Assembly: GCA_964437365.1 (NCBI GenBank)
Contig: CAYTGM010000004.1
Coordinates: forward strand, 124,001 to 188,000
Direction of reading: 5' to 3'
DNA: 64,000 nucleotides
Source: CAYTGM01 sp964437365
GTDB taxonomy: Bacteria; Sumerlaeota; Sumerlaeia; SLMS01
Below, piece by piece: positions 17,860 to 27,470 of this stretch. The position numbers were made by a program, and so were the translations under genes. The notes beneath the pieces were generated by a model that ran no database searches, was not told the DNA's origin, and saw only the letters and a list, made by a program, of their open reading frames with translations. Within the stretch, counting starts at the first letter, position 1, and each line of letters opens with the position of its first letter.

Positions 17860-18159
17860 CTAATTATTGTTAACGGCGTTTATGATGACATCAACGTCAT
17901 GTCGAGCTTCTTTGACACCTTCTTCGCGCTTTGTCTGTACTTCCTCTCCCAAAGTAAAGTAGTCGGTTTTACTTTCATTTCTGGCACGTCGGAGAGCAGC
18001 GCTTTCTTCTACCTGAACATTAGTTTGAGGGGGGAGTTCCAAAACGACTTCCTCGTCTGCTGGTTCCACGGTTTCTTCAGATAAAGTCCGTCGGATCACT
18101 TCCGTTGTGAAGATTCCAACCAGAACAATAGTAAAGACAATGATGGCGACTTTCTTCAA
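17860..18159 (-). CDS. Small membrane-anchored protein of unknown function (after pheS)
   Basis: 99 residues from a TTG start supported by AGAGGA ten bases upstream. One N-terminal transmembrane segment (4-20, KVAIIVFTIVLVGIF) and then a charged, probably helical periplasmic part. Same architecture as the next gene (anchor plus hydrophilic tail) but no obvious sequence identity. Function unknown; co-transcription with pheS, 50 bases upstream, is likely. Confidence 0.65.
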   Translation of the reverse strand: MKKVAIIVFTIVLVGIFTTEVIRRTLSEETVEPADEEVVLELPPQTNVQVEESAALRRARNESKTDYFTLGEEVQTKREEGVKEARHDVDVIINAVNNN

Positions 18160-18209
18160 GACTGCAGTCCTCTAGGGAAAAGACTACTCAGCAGGTTAAG
18201 CTCAGCCAA

Positions 18210-19253
18210 CTAGAATTGACGCAAAAAGCGCAGATCATTGTCAAAAAGAAGGCGTAAATCAGGAATATCGTAATAAATCATCGCTAGTCGGTCGATCCCC
18301 AGTCCGAAAGCCAGGCCGCTGTATTTCTGCGGATCTACCCCGCCGTTCTTGAGAACATTCGGATGAACCATCCCACTTCCCAGGACTTCCAGCCAGTCCT
18401 TTCGGGCTTCCGACCAGACATCGACTTCTGCGCTGGGCTCTGTGAAGGGGAAGAATGAAGGTCTGAATCGAATCTTCACTTCCTTGCCAACGAGGGTCCG
18501 AATGAATTCATGCAGTAAACCCTTCAAGTGTCCGAAGGAAATTTCCTCCGTAATCGCCAGCCCCTCCATCTGATGGAACATCGGCGAGTGGGTGGCGTCG
18601 TAGTCATGACGATAAACTTTGCCGGTTGTAATAAACGCCATCGGAGGATCGTGCTTCATCATCGCACGAATCTGAGTTGGCGAAGTATGCGTCCGAAGAA
18701 CATATCCTCGATTTGCATAGAGCGTATCCTGCATGTCTCTGGCGGGATGTTCTTTCGGTACGTTCAGGGCATCAAAGTTCACCCATGGGGTTTCTATTTC
18801 AGGACCTGTTTCCACCGCGAATCCGAAGTCTCGGAATATCTCAATGATTCGAGAAGTCATTGCCCAAACAGGATGAAGCGAACCGGCTTCCGGCCGGTCC
18901 CCCGGGAGCGTAATATCAAGGGTTTCGCTTTTGAGGCGTTCCTCAAGCTCGGCGTTTTCCAGCTCATCTTTCCTTTTATTGAGAAGATTGACGATCTCAC
19001 CCTTGTGGATGTTCATCATCTTACCAGCGATGGGCTTTTCATCCTTCTCAAGCTTACCCATCCTCTGGTTGAGCGAAGAGAGTTTTCCCTTCTTTCCAAG
19101 CCAGTTGACCTTTGCCTCTTCCAGTTCTTTGAGTGATGCTGCCTGGGAGATCTGCTGCTTTGCCTGAGGTGTCAGGCTTTTCACATCAGCCAGGAGCTCT
19201 GTGAGTTGTTCAGAACCATTGATTTCAAGTTCGCTTTGGGTACCGTCAGACAT
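18210..19253 (-). CDS. pheS: Phenylalanine--tRNA ligase alpha subunit
   Basis: Catalytic subunit that charges tRNA-Phe. 347 residues from the ATG at 19253; a longer frame to a TTG at 19319 adds 22 unlikely residues. N-terminal coiled-coil (AKVNWLGKKGKLSSL...) that binds tRNA, then the class II core with HPxxDMQDT (HPARDMQDTLY), TSPTQIR, the FRPSFFPFTEPSAEVDV motif 2 and motif 3 GLGIDRLAMI. First gene of the pheS-x-y-pheT group, 176 bases after glnB with a terminator between. Confidence 0.97.
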   Translation of the reverse strand: MSDGTQSELEINGSEQLTELLADVKSLTPQAKQQISQAASLKELEEAKVNWLGKKGKLSSLNQRMGKLEKDEKPIAGKMMNIHKGEIVNLLNKRKDELENAELEERLKSETLDITLPGDRPEAGSLHPVWAMTSRIIEIFRDFGFAVETGPEIETPWVNFDALNVPKEHPARDMQDTLYANRGYVLRTHTSPTQIRAMMKHDPPMAFITTGKVYRHDYDATHSPMFHQMEGLAITEEISFGHLKGLLHEFIRTLVGKEVKIRFRPSFFPFTEPSAEVDVWSEARKDWLEVLGSGMVHPNVLKNGGVDPQKYSGLAFGLGIDRLAMIYYDIPDLRLLFDNDLRFLRQF

Positions 19254-19340
19254 CGAGATAGGAGCCTCTTTAATAAGATCAAGACCAACAAAAGGTTGAA
19301 TACGAGTGGTGCACGTCAAAGGGAATCTGGCTTTTGCCCG

Positions 19341-19384
19341 GAAAACAAGAACCTCCTCAAGCCTGAGGTGGCTGTAAGGAGGTT
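19341..19384 (-). terminator. Intrinsic terminator between glnB and pheS
   Basis: Minus-strand hairpin: AACCTCCT / AGGAGGTT (arms 19350-19357 and 19377-19384) plus an inner AGCC/GGCT stem, then CTTGTTTTCC. It ends glnA-glnB before the pheS unit. Confidence 0.75.
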
Positions 19385-19429
19385 ATTATCGGTCATTCGT
19401 TTTCAGGAGGGCCTGCTGATAGACCAGCT

Positions 19430-19768
19430 CTATAGAGCCTCGTCGTCTTGTTCCCCGGTACGGATGCGAATCGCACTTCCAACCTCAAGAACAAAGATCT
19501 TGCCGTCACCAATGGTGCCCGTCTGGGCACTCTCCTGGATCGCTTTGACAACTTCTTCCTCTTGATCGTCCGAAACAACAATTTCGAGACGAACTTTTGG
19601 CATGAAGTTCACCTGATATTCACTGCCGCGATAAAGTTCCTGATGCCCTTTCTGGCGACCAAAACCCCGAACTTCCCAGGCCGTCAGACCCATGATACCA
19701 AGTGAGGCGAGTGCGGCGCGAACATCTTCAATTTTGTGTGGTTTGATGACAGCTTCGATTTTTTTCAT
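19430..19768 (-). CDS. glnB: Nitrogen regulatory protein P-II
   Basis: Trimeric 2-oxoglutarate/ATP/ADP sensor that adjusts nitrogen metabolism through partner proteins. 112 residues, standard length. T-loop RGSEYQVNFMPK contains the uridylylation Tyr51; TGTIGDGKIFV is the conserved B-loop/C-terminal motif. Lies 175 bases downstream of glnA on the same strand, with a strong hairpin between them. No amtB is adjacent, so it is more like GlnB than GlnK. Confidence 0.93.
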   Translation of the reverse strand: MKKIEAVIKPHKIEDVRAALASLGIMGLTAWEVRGFGRQKGHQELYRGSEYQVNFMPKVRLEIVVSDDQEEEVVKAIQESAQTGTIGDGKIFVLEVGSAIRIRTGEQDDEAL

Positions 19769-19899
19769 CAGAATTAATTCTCCACCATATTCTAAATCAG
19801 GAATTTCTTCTTCATTAAACTTATATCTGTTTATGAGGGCCTTTCATAGAAACAGCTGAAGCAGAAATGACGCCACTGAAAGCTGCCCCTGTGAAAGGG

Positions 19900-19931
19900 T
19901 CGAGGAAATCTCTAACAAGAGACTTCCTCGA
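19900..19931 (-). terminator. Stable hairpin between glnA and glnB
   Basis: TCGAGGAA / TTCCTCGA (19924-19931 and 19900-19907) plus a further TCTCT/AGAGA pairing gives a stem of about 14 bp with a TGTT loop. The following T content is weak (CCCTTTC), so it may be a partial terminator or an RNA stabiliser that sets the ratio of glnA to glnB expression. Confidence 0.55.
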
Positions 19932-19943
19932 CGTCTAGCTGAT

Positions 19944-21371
19944 TTATTGGTTGTAGTAGAGGACGAATTCGTATGGGTGAGGACGCAGAGCGATCTGATC
20001 TGTTTCGTTCTCACGCTTCCAGTCGATGTAAGACTGAACGAAGTCGGCTGAGAAAACGTCACCCTTGGTCAGGAACTCATGATCTGCTTCAAGGGCATCA
20101 AGTGCACCTTCAAGGTTTGCAGGAGTCTTAGGAATCGCTTTTCCTTCTTCTGCAGGAAGATCGTAGATGTTCTTGTCGAGAGGCTTGCCTGGATCGATTT
20201 TGTTCTGAACACCGTCAAGGCCGGCCATCAGAAGAGCAGAGAAAGCAAGGTAAGGGTTCGCCATTGGATCTGGGCAACGGAACTCAACGCGCTTAGCCTT
20301 TTCGCTTCCGCTATACATTGGAATACGAATCGAAGCAGAGCGGTTACGCTGTGAATAAGCAAGGTTCACAGGAGCTTCGTAGCCAGGAACAAGACGCTTA
20401 TAACTGTTTGTTGAAGGGTTTGTGAAAGCAAGGATCGCAGGAGCGTGCTTGAGGATACCGCCGATGAAATTCAGAGCAAACTCTGAAAGTCCAGCGTAGC
20501 CATTACCTGCCATCAGGTTCTTTCCACCCTTCCAGATAGAAATGTGTGTATGCATTCCAGAGCCGTTATCTTCGAAAACAGGCTTGGGCATGAAGCAGGC
20601 AGAAAGATTGTGCTTACGAGCAACGTTTCTGATAATATACTTGTAAAGAAGTGATTTATCACCCATTGCAAGCAGTGTGTCGAAACGCATGTCAATTTCC
20701 TGCTGACCAGCAGTCGCAACTTCGTGGTGATGTGTTTCTACGTGAATACCACATTCCTGCATCACAGAAACCATCTCACTACGGATGTCCTGAGCTGTAT
20801 CTACAGGAGGGAGTGGGAAGTAACCTTCTTTGTGGCGGATTTTGTTACCAAGGTTAGGAACACCATAGTCACCGCGCTCGTCACGAGCACTGTTCCAGAT
20901 ACCTTCGATGCTGTCTACATAGTGCATAGACGAGTTACTCTCGTAACCATACTGAACTTCATTGAAGAGGAAGAACTCAAGCTCTGGTCCGAGGAAAGCC
21001 GTGTCACCAAGACCAGTGCTCTTGAGATAGTTTTCAGCATTAATCGCGATGTTACGTGGATCGCGTGGATAGCGCTCTTTCGTCATTGGATCAACGACAT
21101 TGCCAATAAGAGAGAGAGTAGGAATCTCGCAGAAAGGATCGATCATTGCAGTTGCTGGATCTGGCATGAGAAGCATGTCAGACTCATTGATTGCCTGCCA
21201 GCCGCGGATAGAAGACCCGTCGAAGCCAAGACCGTCCTCGAAAGTTGATTCTTCGAGTTCAGTTGCCGGACAGGTGAAGTGCTGCTGAACGCCGGGAGTG
21301 TCCGTGAATTTGTAATCGACAAATTTCACGCCTTTTTCTTTGATGAGTTTAATCACGTCAGAAGGATTCAT
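19944..21371 (-). CDS. glnA: Glutamine synthetase, type I
   Basis: Condenses glutamate and ammonia to glutamine; dodecameric. 475 residues. N-terminal beta-grasp with FTDTPGVQQHF and the latch region FDGSSIRGWQ; catalytic EVATAGQQEID and NRSASIRIP. The adenylylation Tyr403 in NIYDLPAEE marks the GSI-beta type regulated by covalent modification. glnB follows on the same strand. The upstream 500 bases carry no sigma-54 site that I can recognise. Confidence 0.97.
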   Translation of the reverse strand: MNPSDVIKLIKEKGVKFVDYKFTDTPGVQQHFTCPATELEESTFEDGLGFDGSSIRGWQAINESDMLLMPDPATAMIDPFCEIPTLSLIGNVVDPMTKERYPRDPRNIAINAENYLKSTGLGDTAFLGPELEFFLFNEVQYGYESNSSMHYVDSIEGIWNSARDERGDYGVPNLGNKIRHKEGYFPLPPVDTAQDIRSEMVSVMQECGIHVETHHHEVATAGQQEIDMRFDTLLAMGDKSLLYKYIIRNVARKHNLSACFMPKPVFEDNGSGMHTHISIWKGGKNLMAGNGYAGLSEFALNFIGGILKHAPAILAFTNPSTNSYKRLVPGYEAPVNLAYSQRNRSASIRIPMYSGSEKAKRVEFRCPDPMANPYLAFSALLMAGLDGVQNKIDPGKPLDKNIYDLPAEEGKAIPKTPANLEGALDALEADHEFLTKGDVFSADFVQSYIDWKRENETDQIALRPHPYEFVLYYNQ

Positions 21372-21876
21372 AAGTTACCAATTACCTCAACGTAGTATTT
21401 AGAGTATTCGTGCGTCAGGTGCACCAGCCCAGTTCTTTACGAGAGACCTCCTCAGCACTTCGTGCCGTCTTTGTCTCAAGTCGGAGCAGGGTTTTATGCA
21501 TGGCTCTATCTGAGCAAAAGAGAAATCGGTGATTAGACCCGTCATAAAAAAGTGATAAAATAGAGCCAATTACAATTCCCACGTGTACGAATGGCTCAGA
21601 AGAAACAAAGTGGCCCCCAAGAGCCAGAAAGAAGCCCCTCTTGCCTTCTTTTCCACAGCCTCACTCCTGAACTTCCCAAGCCCTTTCCCCACCTTCATAC
21701 CTTCTGACTTCCCTGAAACTTTCCCAAACAGGCGTTGGACATTGACAACGATATTCCTCTTATAAACGATTGTGCATCCAGCAAAACAGCCGATCGGATG
21801 GTTCAAAGACATCCTTCCGATGAATCTTCTCCCAGATAGATCCCAGATTCCAAGGTCGTAAGAACGGACACTTGTC
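21372..21876. other. Divergent intergenic region, glnA and the secreted metzincin
   Basis: About 505 bases between divergent genes, expected to hold both promoters. I find no clear operator, riboswitch or sigma-54 element. A 120-codon minus-strand frame crosses its right half but overlaps the signal-peptide region of the next gene and is not convincing. Confidence 0.4.
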
Positions 21877-24800
21877 ATGAAGCCTTCCTGTCCCCTCTGG
21901 TCATTCGACCAACTCATTTCTTTCTTGCTCATATCGGCAGGTCTTCTCTTCTGCTTCCCTCTTTGTGGTCATGCGCAAACGCCAGAAATCATTGTGGAAG
22001 AATCACGCGGCATCGAGGGCTTCGAGCTCTACGAGAATGGGTTGTACTATTATCTTTCGAATGGTGCATCTGACGACCTCATTTACGTGAAAAACTATCG
22101 CTTCGATCCAGGCTCTCCGAACAGTACCAGGCTTGGAGCCAGTAACGCGATCGTCGACGGTACGAACGTAACCCGTAACTCCCAGTATTTCTTCAGGGCT
22201 GTCACTGCCAGAAGAATCCAGCGAAGCTCATCCATCAACACAACCTCAGGCTCTGACCTTGTTGATATCGCATCGATCGCAAACTCCGAGATAACAGCAC
22301 TCAACTATTTTAATGATAACGACTTTCTCTATTTCGGCTTACGCTCAACAGATGGCAGTGGAGATTATGGTATATACGCTGCACCAGACACGGCGGACAA
22401 TGCAGACATCATGGTCAGCGACGCGATCGGCCTTGGATCCACCGCTGCAGGAACGAGCAACTTCATCAACAAGTTGGAGGTTTTTCGCTATGGCCCATCC
22501 GGTGCTCTCGGAATTGCTTACCTCGTGGGACCAAAGCAGACATCCTTCGGTGAAAGGCCTCCATGTCAGCTTTTCTTGAAAACAGCCGGCAGCAGTTTTC
22601 TATCTCCAGGCACTCTCCTTGAAACGAACGTTACAGACTTCAGCATCGCTCGTACAGGCCCCTTCCCCGATGACGTCACGATCTATGCAACGAAGTTTAT
22701 CGGGCTCATACGAAGCGAAAACACAATCGCCAATAGCGAAAGAGGAACTAATGATGTCGGAGGCTATGTCCTTGAGATCGTTCCCGAGACGGGCGTTGTC
22801 AGCGAAAAATACTATGACGTAGGCGCCTCTGTATATTCCGTCACGACGGACGATCTCTATTATTATTTTGTTCAAAAAGTCTCAGGTGTCACGACCATCC
22901 AAAGGCAATTGAAGACCGCGAACGGCGAGGGCAGCAGCATCGAAGCACTCAGCTCGCTCGCCTTTAATCTGCGGTCAGACGACGAATGGCTATACTATAT
23001 TCAGCCTCGTTTAACGACCGGTCATTCAATCAAAAGATTAGCTCGAAACGCTGCCCCCATCACCATGGATGTTGTCGCGCGCAGCATCGAAGCGATCCAG
23101 ACAACCCAGGCTCTCCCAGAAGGCACCGTCTTTGAAATCCCCCTCATCGAAGGGAAAGATACCGTCGTTAGAGCTTATGGTGATCTTGAGAACAATTCCA
23201 CGGGACAACCCAACTGGCTTGTGGACGCTCGCCTTCGCCTATACGACGATGGAGTACTTATAGAGGAATTCCAGCCAAGAAACCTGGCAACCCTCTCAGC
23301 ATTCAGTGGTCCGGAGAATACACGCCTTAATTTTGACCTTAGAAACCCAACGAACTTCTTCTTCAATGTTCCAGGACAATATATACGAGAAGGTTCCATG
23401 GAGTTTGAGTTAAGTCTGAACGAATCAGAGATTGCTCCTGAAACTGATACCCTGATCAATAACAAGACGTCCGCAACATACACCGTCAGAAAAAGTGGCA
23501 TCCAGGTTCTGCCACCACCCTTTGATCCAGAAACGCCCTCGATTATCTTCCGCCCAATCAACGTCAGTGATCAACCAATCATTCGACTCAGAAACGTAGC
23601 AAACCTTCCAACATTGATCGAACGTGCCAAAGCCTATCTCCCTTTTGCTGATGTCACCGTGGAAGAAGTGGACGATGTGCTTCGAAAAGAGATCCTGTTT
23701 ATTGACCTGGGGGGCTTCGGAATCCCCAGTGAACAGAACTGGGCCCTGCTGAATCTTTCTGTCTCTACACTGACAAGTAACTATCTGTTCGGTAACGTTC
23801 AAGTAGCAATGGTCCCTCGTACCGTTAGCAACTTTAATGGAGTGGCCTTTCCGATTACGGCAACTCTCGTTCGTATGGAACCAAGTCTGACCGACACAAC
23901 CTTCACCGAGTTTAATCGCCCCCGTGGTGCACTCTCACTTGCTCATGAATGGGGACATATAGCAGGCATTCTTCATATTAATAATGTGGGATGTGGCAAT
24001 CAACCTGAAGGGCCTTATGAACCTTCTAATCCGTGGAGTAATTGCAACATTGGAAGTCCCGGGGTTTTCAGTAACTGGGTAGGATTTGATCCGATTACAA
24101 GAACTGTCATTCCTCCAGACGATGCTGGAGATCTCATGTCTTATCGTTTCCCTCGTTGGATATCGGGACCTTATTATGCAGACTCGCGCTGGCAGGAACC
24201 AGCGAATATCAACGCAGGAATACGTGAGAGTATAGAGCGCGGCGACCCTGCAGAACAACTGGTCATTGGTGCCCTTTATGATTCAGTGAATGACTCCTAT
24301 CGATTTACACACTTCTATATATGGCCCGGCAACCTGATTGGTGCCCCAGAGTTCCCAGAGCCAGAAGATGCCGGTTTTGATAAACACACGATCTCACTCA
24401 AGGACTCCAGCGACAACGTTCTCACAACCAAAGACATCATTCCCTTCCCTGTGGCAGAAAGCGATACAGACACAGGGGTTCTATACGGATGGATTCCCTG
24501 GGACCCTAATACTGCCTTTGTAGAAATTGAGGTCAATGGAACACCCAAGGCCACGATCGGGAGAAGCTCGAACCCACCGGATGTGGTTGTTGCGGACCCT
24601 GTCATAGATAACACCGATGAAGTACTTCGCCTCAGTTGGAATGCCTATGACCCTGACGGCGATCCCATTCTCACCCATGTTCTATACAGTAATGACAACG
24701 GCGATAGCTGGGAGAACAGAGTCATGCAGACTCCTCTTCACGGAGTTGAAATCCCGCTTGAAAACCTTCCCGGAGGTCCTGACTGCCGCATCAAACTTAT

Positions 24801-26121
24801 CTTCAGTGATGGGATGAACACCGTCATTGAGGATCTCGGTCCTCTAAATATACCCACCCACGCCCCTGAGATCTTTCTCGACGGCCCACCAGAAGGAGCT
24901 ACGGTCCCTTATGGTGAAACGGTCTGTTTAATTGCTCTCGCGCTCGACCCCGACCAGGGAAGTCTCCCAGGCTCATCACTCGAATGGGAGATTATCGGCA
25001 GAGAAATCCTCAACTTTACAGGGAGCAAAGTCCTCCTTGATGACCTGGCCCCTGGCAGTTATACAGTGAATGTTTCGGCGATGGATGATGATGGCCAGAC
25101 AGGAATGACCACGAGGAACTTCGATGTTGCTCCACTCACAATCCCCGAAGCCACATCTCCTCCTGTACTGGACGGAAATAAAGATGATGTCTATAGTGAA
25201 GGGTCTTACATCAAGGTTCCTTATGTTTCCGACAATGGATACTTTGAAGCCAGACTTATACACTCTGACAACAATCTCTATGTTTGTTTCGAGGGATTAC
25301 AGTTCATTGAAGGAAGCAATTCAAACCGTCAGGTTGGCCTCCTGATAGACCTGGACAGCAGCGGAGACAACCCTCCATCTGGAAGCGATGTTGGCTTTAT
25401 CATCAATGAGTTTGGTGTTCCTGGTTACTACACACCAGCTGGAGGCAACTATGTACCAGAGGATTTCCTGCCCGAAGGTTTCACAGCGGTTGTGTCTCGA
25501 ACCGGTAGTAGCTTTTCTGCTGAGCTTTGTATATCCGATGACCTGATCGGAGGATGGAATAACCTCGTCGGGCTTCAGATTATTCACATTATCCCTGACA
25601 TCGACGTATGGCCTGCCGCATCGGGAATCGTCGAAACAGCCAGCTATGGTGCTGCGTGGTTCGGTGATCCTGCCTCGGCCCCCACCCCTCCCGCACTCTT
25701 ACCGATAGCGAACGCGGGGGAAGATAGAAAGCTTACAGTTTTGACTGAAACAAGCTTCTATCTGGACGGAACGTCATCTTCAGATCCAAATGGGAATGGC
25801 TTGACTTATCAATGGACTCAGACCGGCGGACCCAACGTGACACTGATGGAGGATGACAAGGAAGTTGCTTTCTTCAAGACAGACCCAGGAAACGAGGAAA
25901 AGGTCTATACATTTGAACTGACAGTAATGAACACTGAAGGCAGTGACACTGACTCAGTAGAAGTGAGCCTCGCTCCTCACCCTGCGCCGTTTATCTTTAA
26001 CCTGAATGTAATTCTGAACAATATCCTGGGCATTGAAAAACGTCCTGCTGACTCCAACCAGGATGACAAGGTTGACTCTTCAGACGTTGAAGACTTTCTT
26101 GACGGGCAGACAATTAAATAA
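21877..26121 (+). CDS. Large secreted metzincin-like metalloprotease with PKD and dockerin-like C-terminus
   Basis: 1,414 residues; signal peptide about 1-34 (ending GHAQ). Residues 35-400 resemble a beta-propeller-type domain (repeated LYYYL/DDLYYYF/DEWLYYI strands). The central region holds a complete zinc site HEWGHIAGILH (His690, Glu691, His694, His700) and a GDLMSY Met-turn with Met754, the hallmark of metzincin peptidases. Then Ig-like repeats, a DOMON/CBM9-like stretch (about 1085-1265, DGNKDDVYSEG...), a PKD-type domain (about 1283-1365) and a final EF-hand/dockerin-like segment DSNQDDKVDSSDVEDF near the C-terminus. Most likely an extracellular or surface protease. Substrate unknown; the domain limits are approximate. 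Confidence 0.85.
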   Translation: MKPSCPLWSFDQLISFLLISAGLLFCFPLCGHAQTPEIIVEESRGIEGFELYENGLYYYLSNGASDDLIYVKNYRFDPGSPNSTRLGASNAIVDGTNVTRNSQYFFRAVTARRIQRSSSINTTSGSDLVDIASIANSEITALNYFNDNDFLYFGLRSTDGSGDYGIYAAPDTADNADIMVSDAIGLGSTAAGTSNFINKLEVFRYGPSGALGIAYLVGPKQTSFGERPPCQLFLKTAGSSFLSPGTLLETNVTDFSIARTGPFPDDVTIYATKFIGLIRSENTIANSERGTNDVGGYVLEIVPETGVVSEKYYDVGASVYSVTTDDLYYYFVQKVSGVTTIQRQLKTANGEGSSIEALSSLAFNLRSDDEWLYYIQPRLTTGHSIKRLARNAAPITMDVVARSIEAIQTTQALPEGTVFEIPLIEGKDTVVRAYGDLENNSTGQPNWLVDARLRLYDDGVLIEEFQPRNLATLSAFSGPENTRLNFDLRNPTNFFFNVPGQYIREGSMEFELSLNESEIAPETDTLINNKTSATYTVRKSGIQVLPPPFDPETPSIIFRPINVSDQPIIRLRNVANLPTLIERAKAYLPFADVTVEEVDDVLRKEILFIDLGGFGIPSEQNWALLNLSVSTLTSNYLFGNVQVAMVPRTVSNFNGVAFPITATLVRMEPSLTDTTFTEFNRPRGALSLAHEWGHIAGILHINNVGCGNQPEGPYEPSNPWSNCNIGSPGVFSNWVGFDPITRTVIPPDDAGDLMSYRFPRWISGPYYADSRWQEPANINAGIRESIERGDPAEQLVIGALYDSVNDSYRFTHFYIWPGNLIGAPEFPEPEDAGFDKHTISLKDSSDNVLTTKDIIPFPVAESDTDTGVLYGWIPWDPNTAFVEIEVNGTPKATIGRSSNPPDVVVADPVIDNTDEVLRLSWNAYDPDGDPILTHVLYSNDNGDSWENRVMQTPLHGVEIPLENLPGGPDCRIKLIFSDGMNTVIEDLGPLNIPTHAPEIFLDGPPEGATVPYGETVCLIALALDPDQGSLPGSSLEWEIIGREILNFTGSKVLLDDLAPGSYTVNVSAMDDDGQTGMTTRNFDVAPLTIPEATSPPVLDGNKDDVYSEGSYIKVPYVSDNGYFEARLIHSDNNLYVCFEGLQFIEGSNSNRQVGLLIDLDSSGDNPPSGSDVGFIINEFGVPGYYTPAGGNYVPEDFLPEGFTAVVSRTGSSFSAELCISDDLIGGWNNLVGLQIIHIIPDIDVWPAASGIVETASYGAAWFGDPASAPTPPALLPIANAGEDRKLTVLTETSFYLDGTSSSDPNGNGLTYQWTQTGGPNVTLMEDDKEVAFFKTDPGNEEKVYTFELTVMNTEGSDTDSVEVSLAPHPAPFIFNLNVILNNILGIEKRPADSNQDDKVDSSDVEDFLDGQTIK

Positions 26122-26132
26122 GGAAGATCACT

Positions 26133-27314
26133 CTAATTCGCACTGAAGAAATTCACATCTGATGAGGGAGGTCGATCGCTGAACTCCAGGCCAAGCAGAG
26201 CCTGATCGTCTTTGATCAAGGCTTCGCCGCGAAAATCGTCGATGAACTCGATGATTTTGAGGAGAGCATCGCTAAGTCTCAGCTCATCGCATTCCTTCCA
26301 GCAGGAATAAAGTTCATCAACTCCAAACATATGACCGTCTATATCGAACTGCTCAACAACCCCATCGGTGAAGGCAAGAACACGTCGACCGAGCTCAGAA
26401 AGAGAATGACAATTGAGTGGCCATTTTTCGTGACCGGGAATCAAACCGAGAGGAGGCCCACTCTTCAGAACATCAACGGCTTTTCTGGTGCACAGAAACC
26501 CGGGAGAACCGAAGGCAACTGAGTAAAGAGTTCCATCCTCAAGGTCTGCCTGCATCAACATTCCCGTGAAGCTGACCTGATGCCCTGTGGCTGCGCGCAC
26601 CTGTTTTGAGTAGAGCTGGTTGAGCTGCTCCATAAATCCCGTAGGTTCATGATCATCAACGATTGCAAGTAGATCCGACAGAATTCTGCAGGCCCTTTGT
26701 CCGATCGCTCCTTGTTCTGCGGTCTCCGAAATCAGCATCAAAGGCTTATCAGTTTGTCGTCCTCCGAACCATACAAGGTTATTGGAATCATAATCGATGG
26801 GACGGATAAGACCTTGTGCGTCTACTCTCTGGACATCGCTCTGTTCTGAGCGATTAAAGAGAGCTCGGCTGAAGGTCTTCACATAGATATTTTCCTGCTC
26901 GACTTCCTCCATCGGCTGCTCCTGCTCACTGATAAGTTCGCTGCGATGGAGTAGACCATGAAAGCTGTGATCGGGTTTGTAGAAGGGAGAGACAGTCAGT
27001 TTGTAGGTGCGTCGTTTTTCGGGCGCGGGACAGGTAAAAGATTCCGTATATTCAGAAAGAGAGTTATTTATGAGCTCGTCATAAATCTTTTCCCAGCGCT
27101 CACGGTGGCATCCGCTAAAGCCGGAAAGAGCGTGGATTACCTCGCCATTAAGAAAACGATGAACGAGATGCTCACCATGGTTTTCTTCGGCGAAGTGAAT
27201 CCATCGGTTGTTCACCCAGATAAGCTTGAGATCTTCATCAATCAAGTAAGCCAGATCTTCGGAATGAAGAAGATCCTCAAGGACTTCGCTTGCTGACACC
27301 TGCTCGATACTCAT
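26133..27314 (-). CDS. PAS domain plus PP2C/SpoIIE-type phosphatase-like protein with altered metal motif
   Basis: 393 residues from the ATG at 27314 (AGGA ten bases upstream; the longer frame starts at TTG). The N-terminal 120 residues form a PAS-like sensor (LAYLIDEDLKLIWVNNRW). The C-terminal half has the SpoIIE/RsbU phosphatase frame: FTDGVVEQFDIDGHMFG with Asp317 and a final DDQALLGLE with Asp369-370. The usual DVSGHG metal motif is replaced by ISETAEQGAIG (195-205), so catalysis may be lost or altered. Such proteins normally act on anti-sigma-factor antagonists. It converges on the metzincin gene, 11 bases apart. Confidence 0.75.
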   Translation of the reverse strand: MSIEQVSASEVLEDLLHSEDLAYLIDEDLKLIWVNNRWIHFAEENHGEHLVHRFLNGEVIHALSGFSGCHRERWEKIYDELINNSLSEYTESFTCPAPEKRRTYKLTVSPFYKPDHSFHGLLHRSELISEQEQPMEEVEQENIYVKTFSRALFNRSEQSDVQRVDAQGLIRPIDYDSNNLVWFGGRQTDKPLMLISETAEQGAIGQRACRILSDLLAIVDDHEPTGFMEQLNQLYSKQVRAATGHQVSFTGMLMQADLEDGTLYSVAFGSPGFLCTRKAVDVLKSGPPLGLIPGHEKWPLNCHSLSELGRRVLAFTDGVVEQFDIDGHMFGVDELYSCWKECDELRLSDALLKIIEFIDDFRGEALIKDDQALLGLEFSDRPPSSDVNFFSAN

Positions 27315-27470
27315 GGCAAAGCTATCCTGATTGGAGTGTTCCAATATGTAATGGCAAGAACGACTCCGCACAAGCTGTTTTTTGCATGACAATGAAGTTT
27401 TGGTCGGGATTGATTGACCATGGCTCTGAACCTGCTAAACTTACGACTAGAATTTAGGAGTAACCCTGAA

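Noticed and set aside
21372..21480. Possible sigma-54 promoter before glnA (GCAC...CGTGCCG)
   Set aside because: The spacing between the -24 and -12 like elements is too short.
21570..21932. 120-codon minus-strand frame
   Set aside because: Overlaps the signal-peptide codons of the metzincin gene on the other strand and shows no family features.
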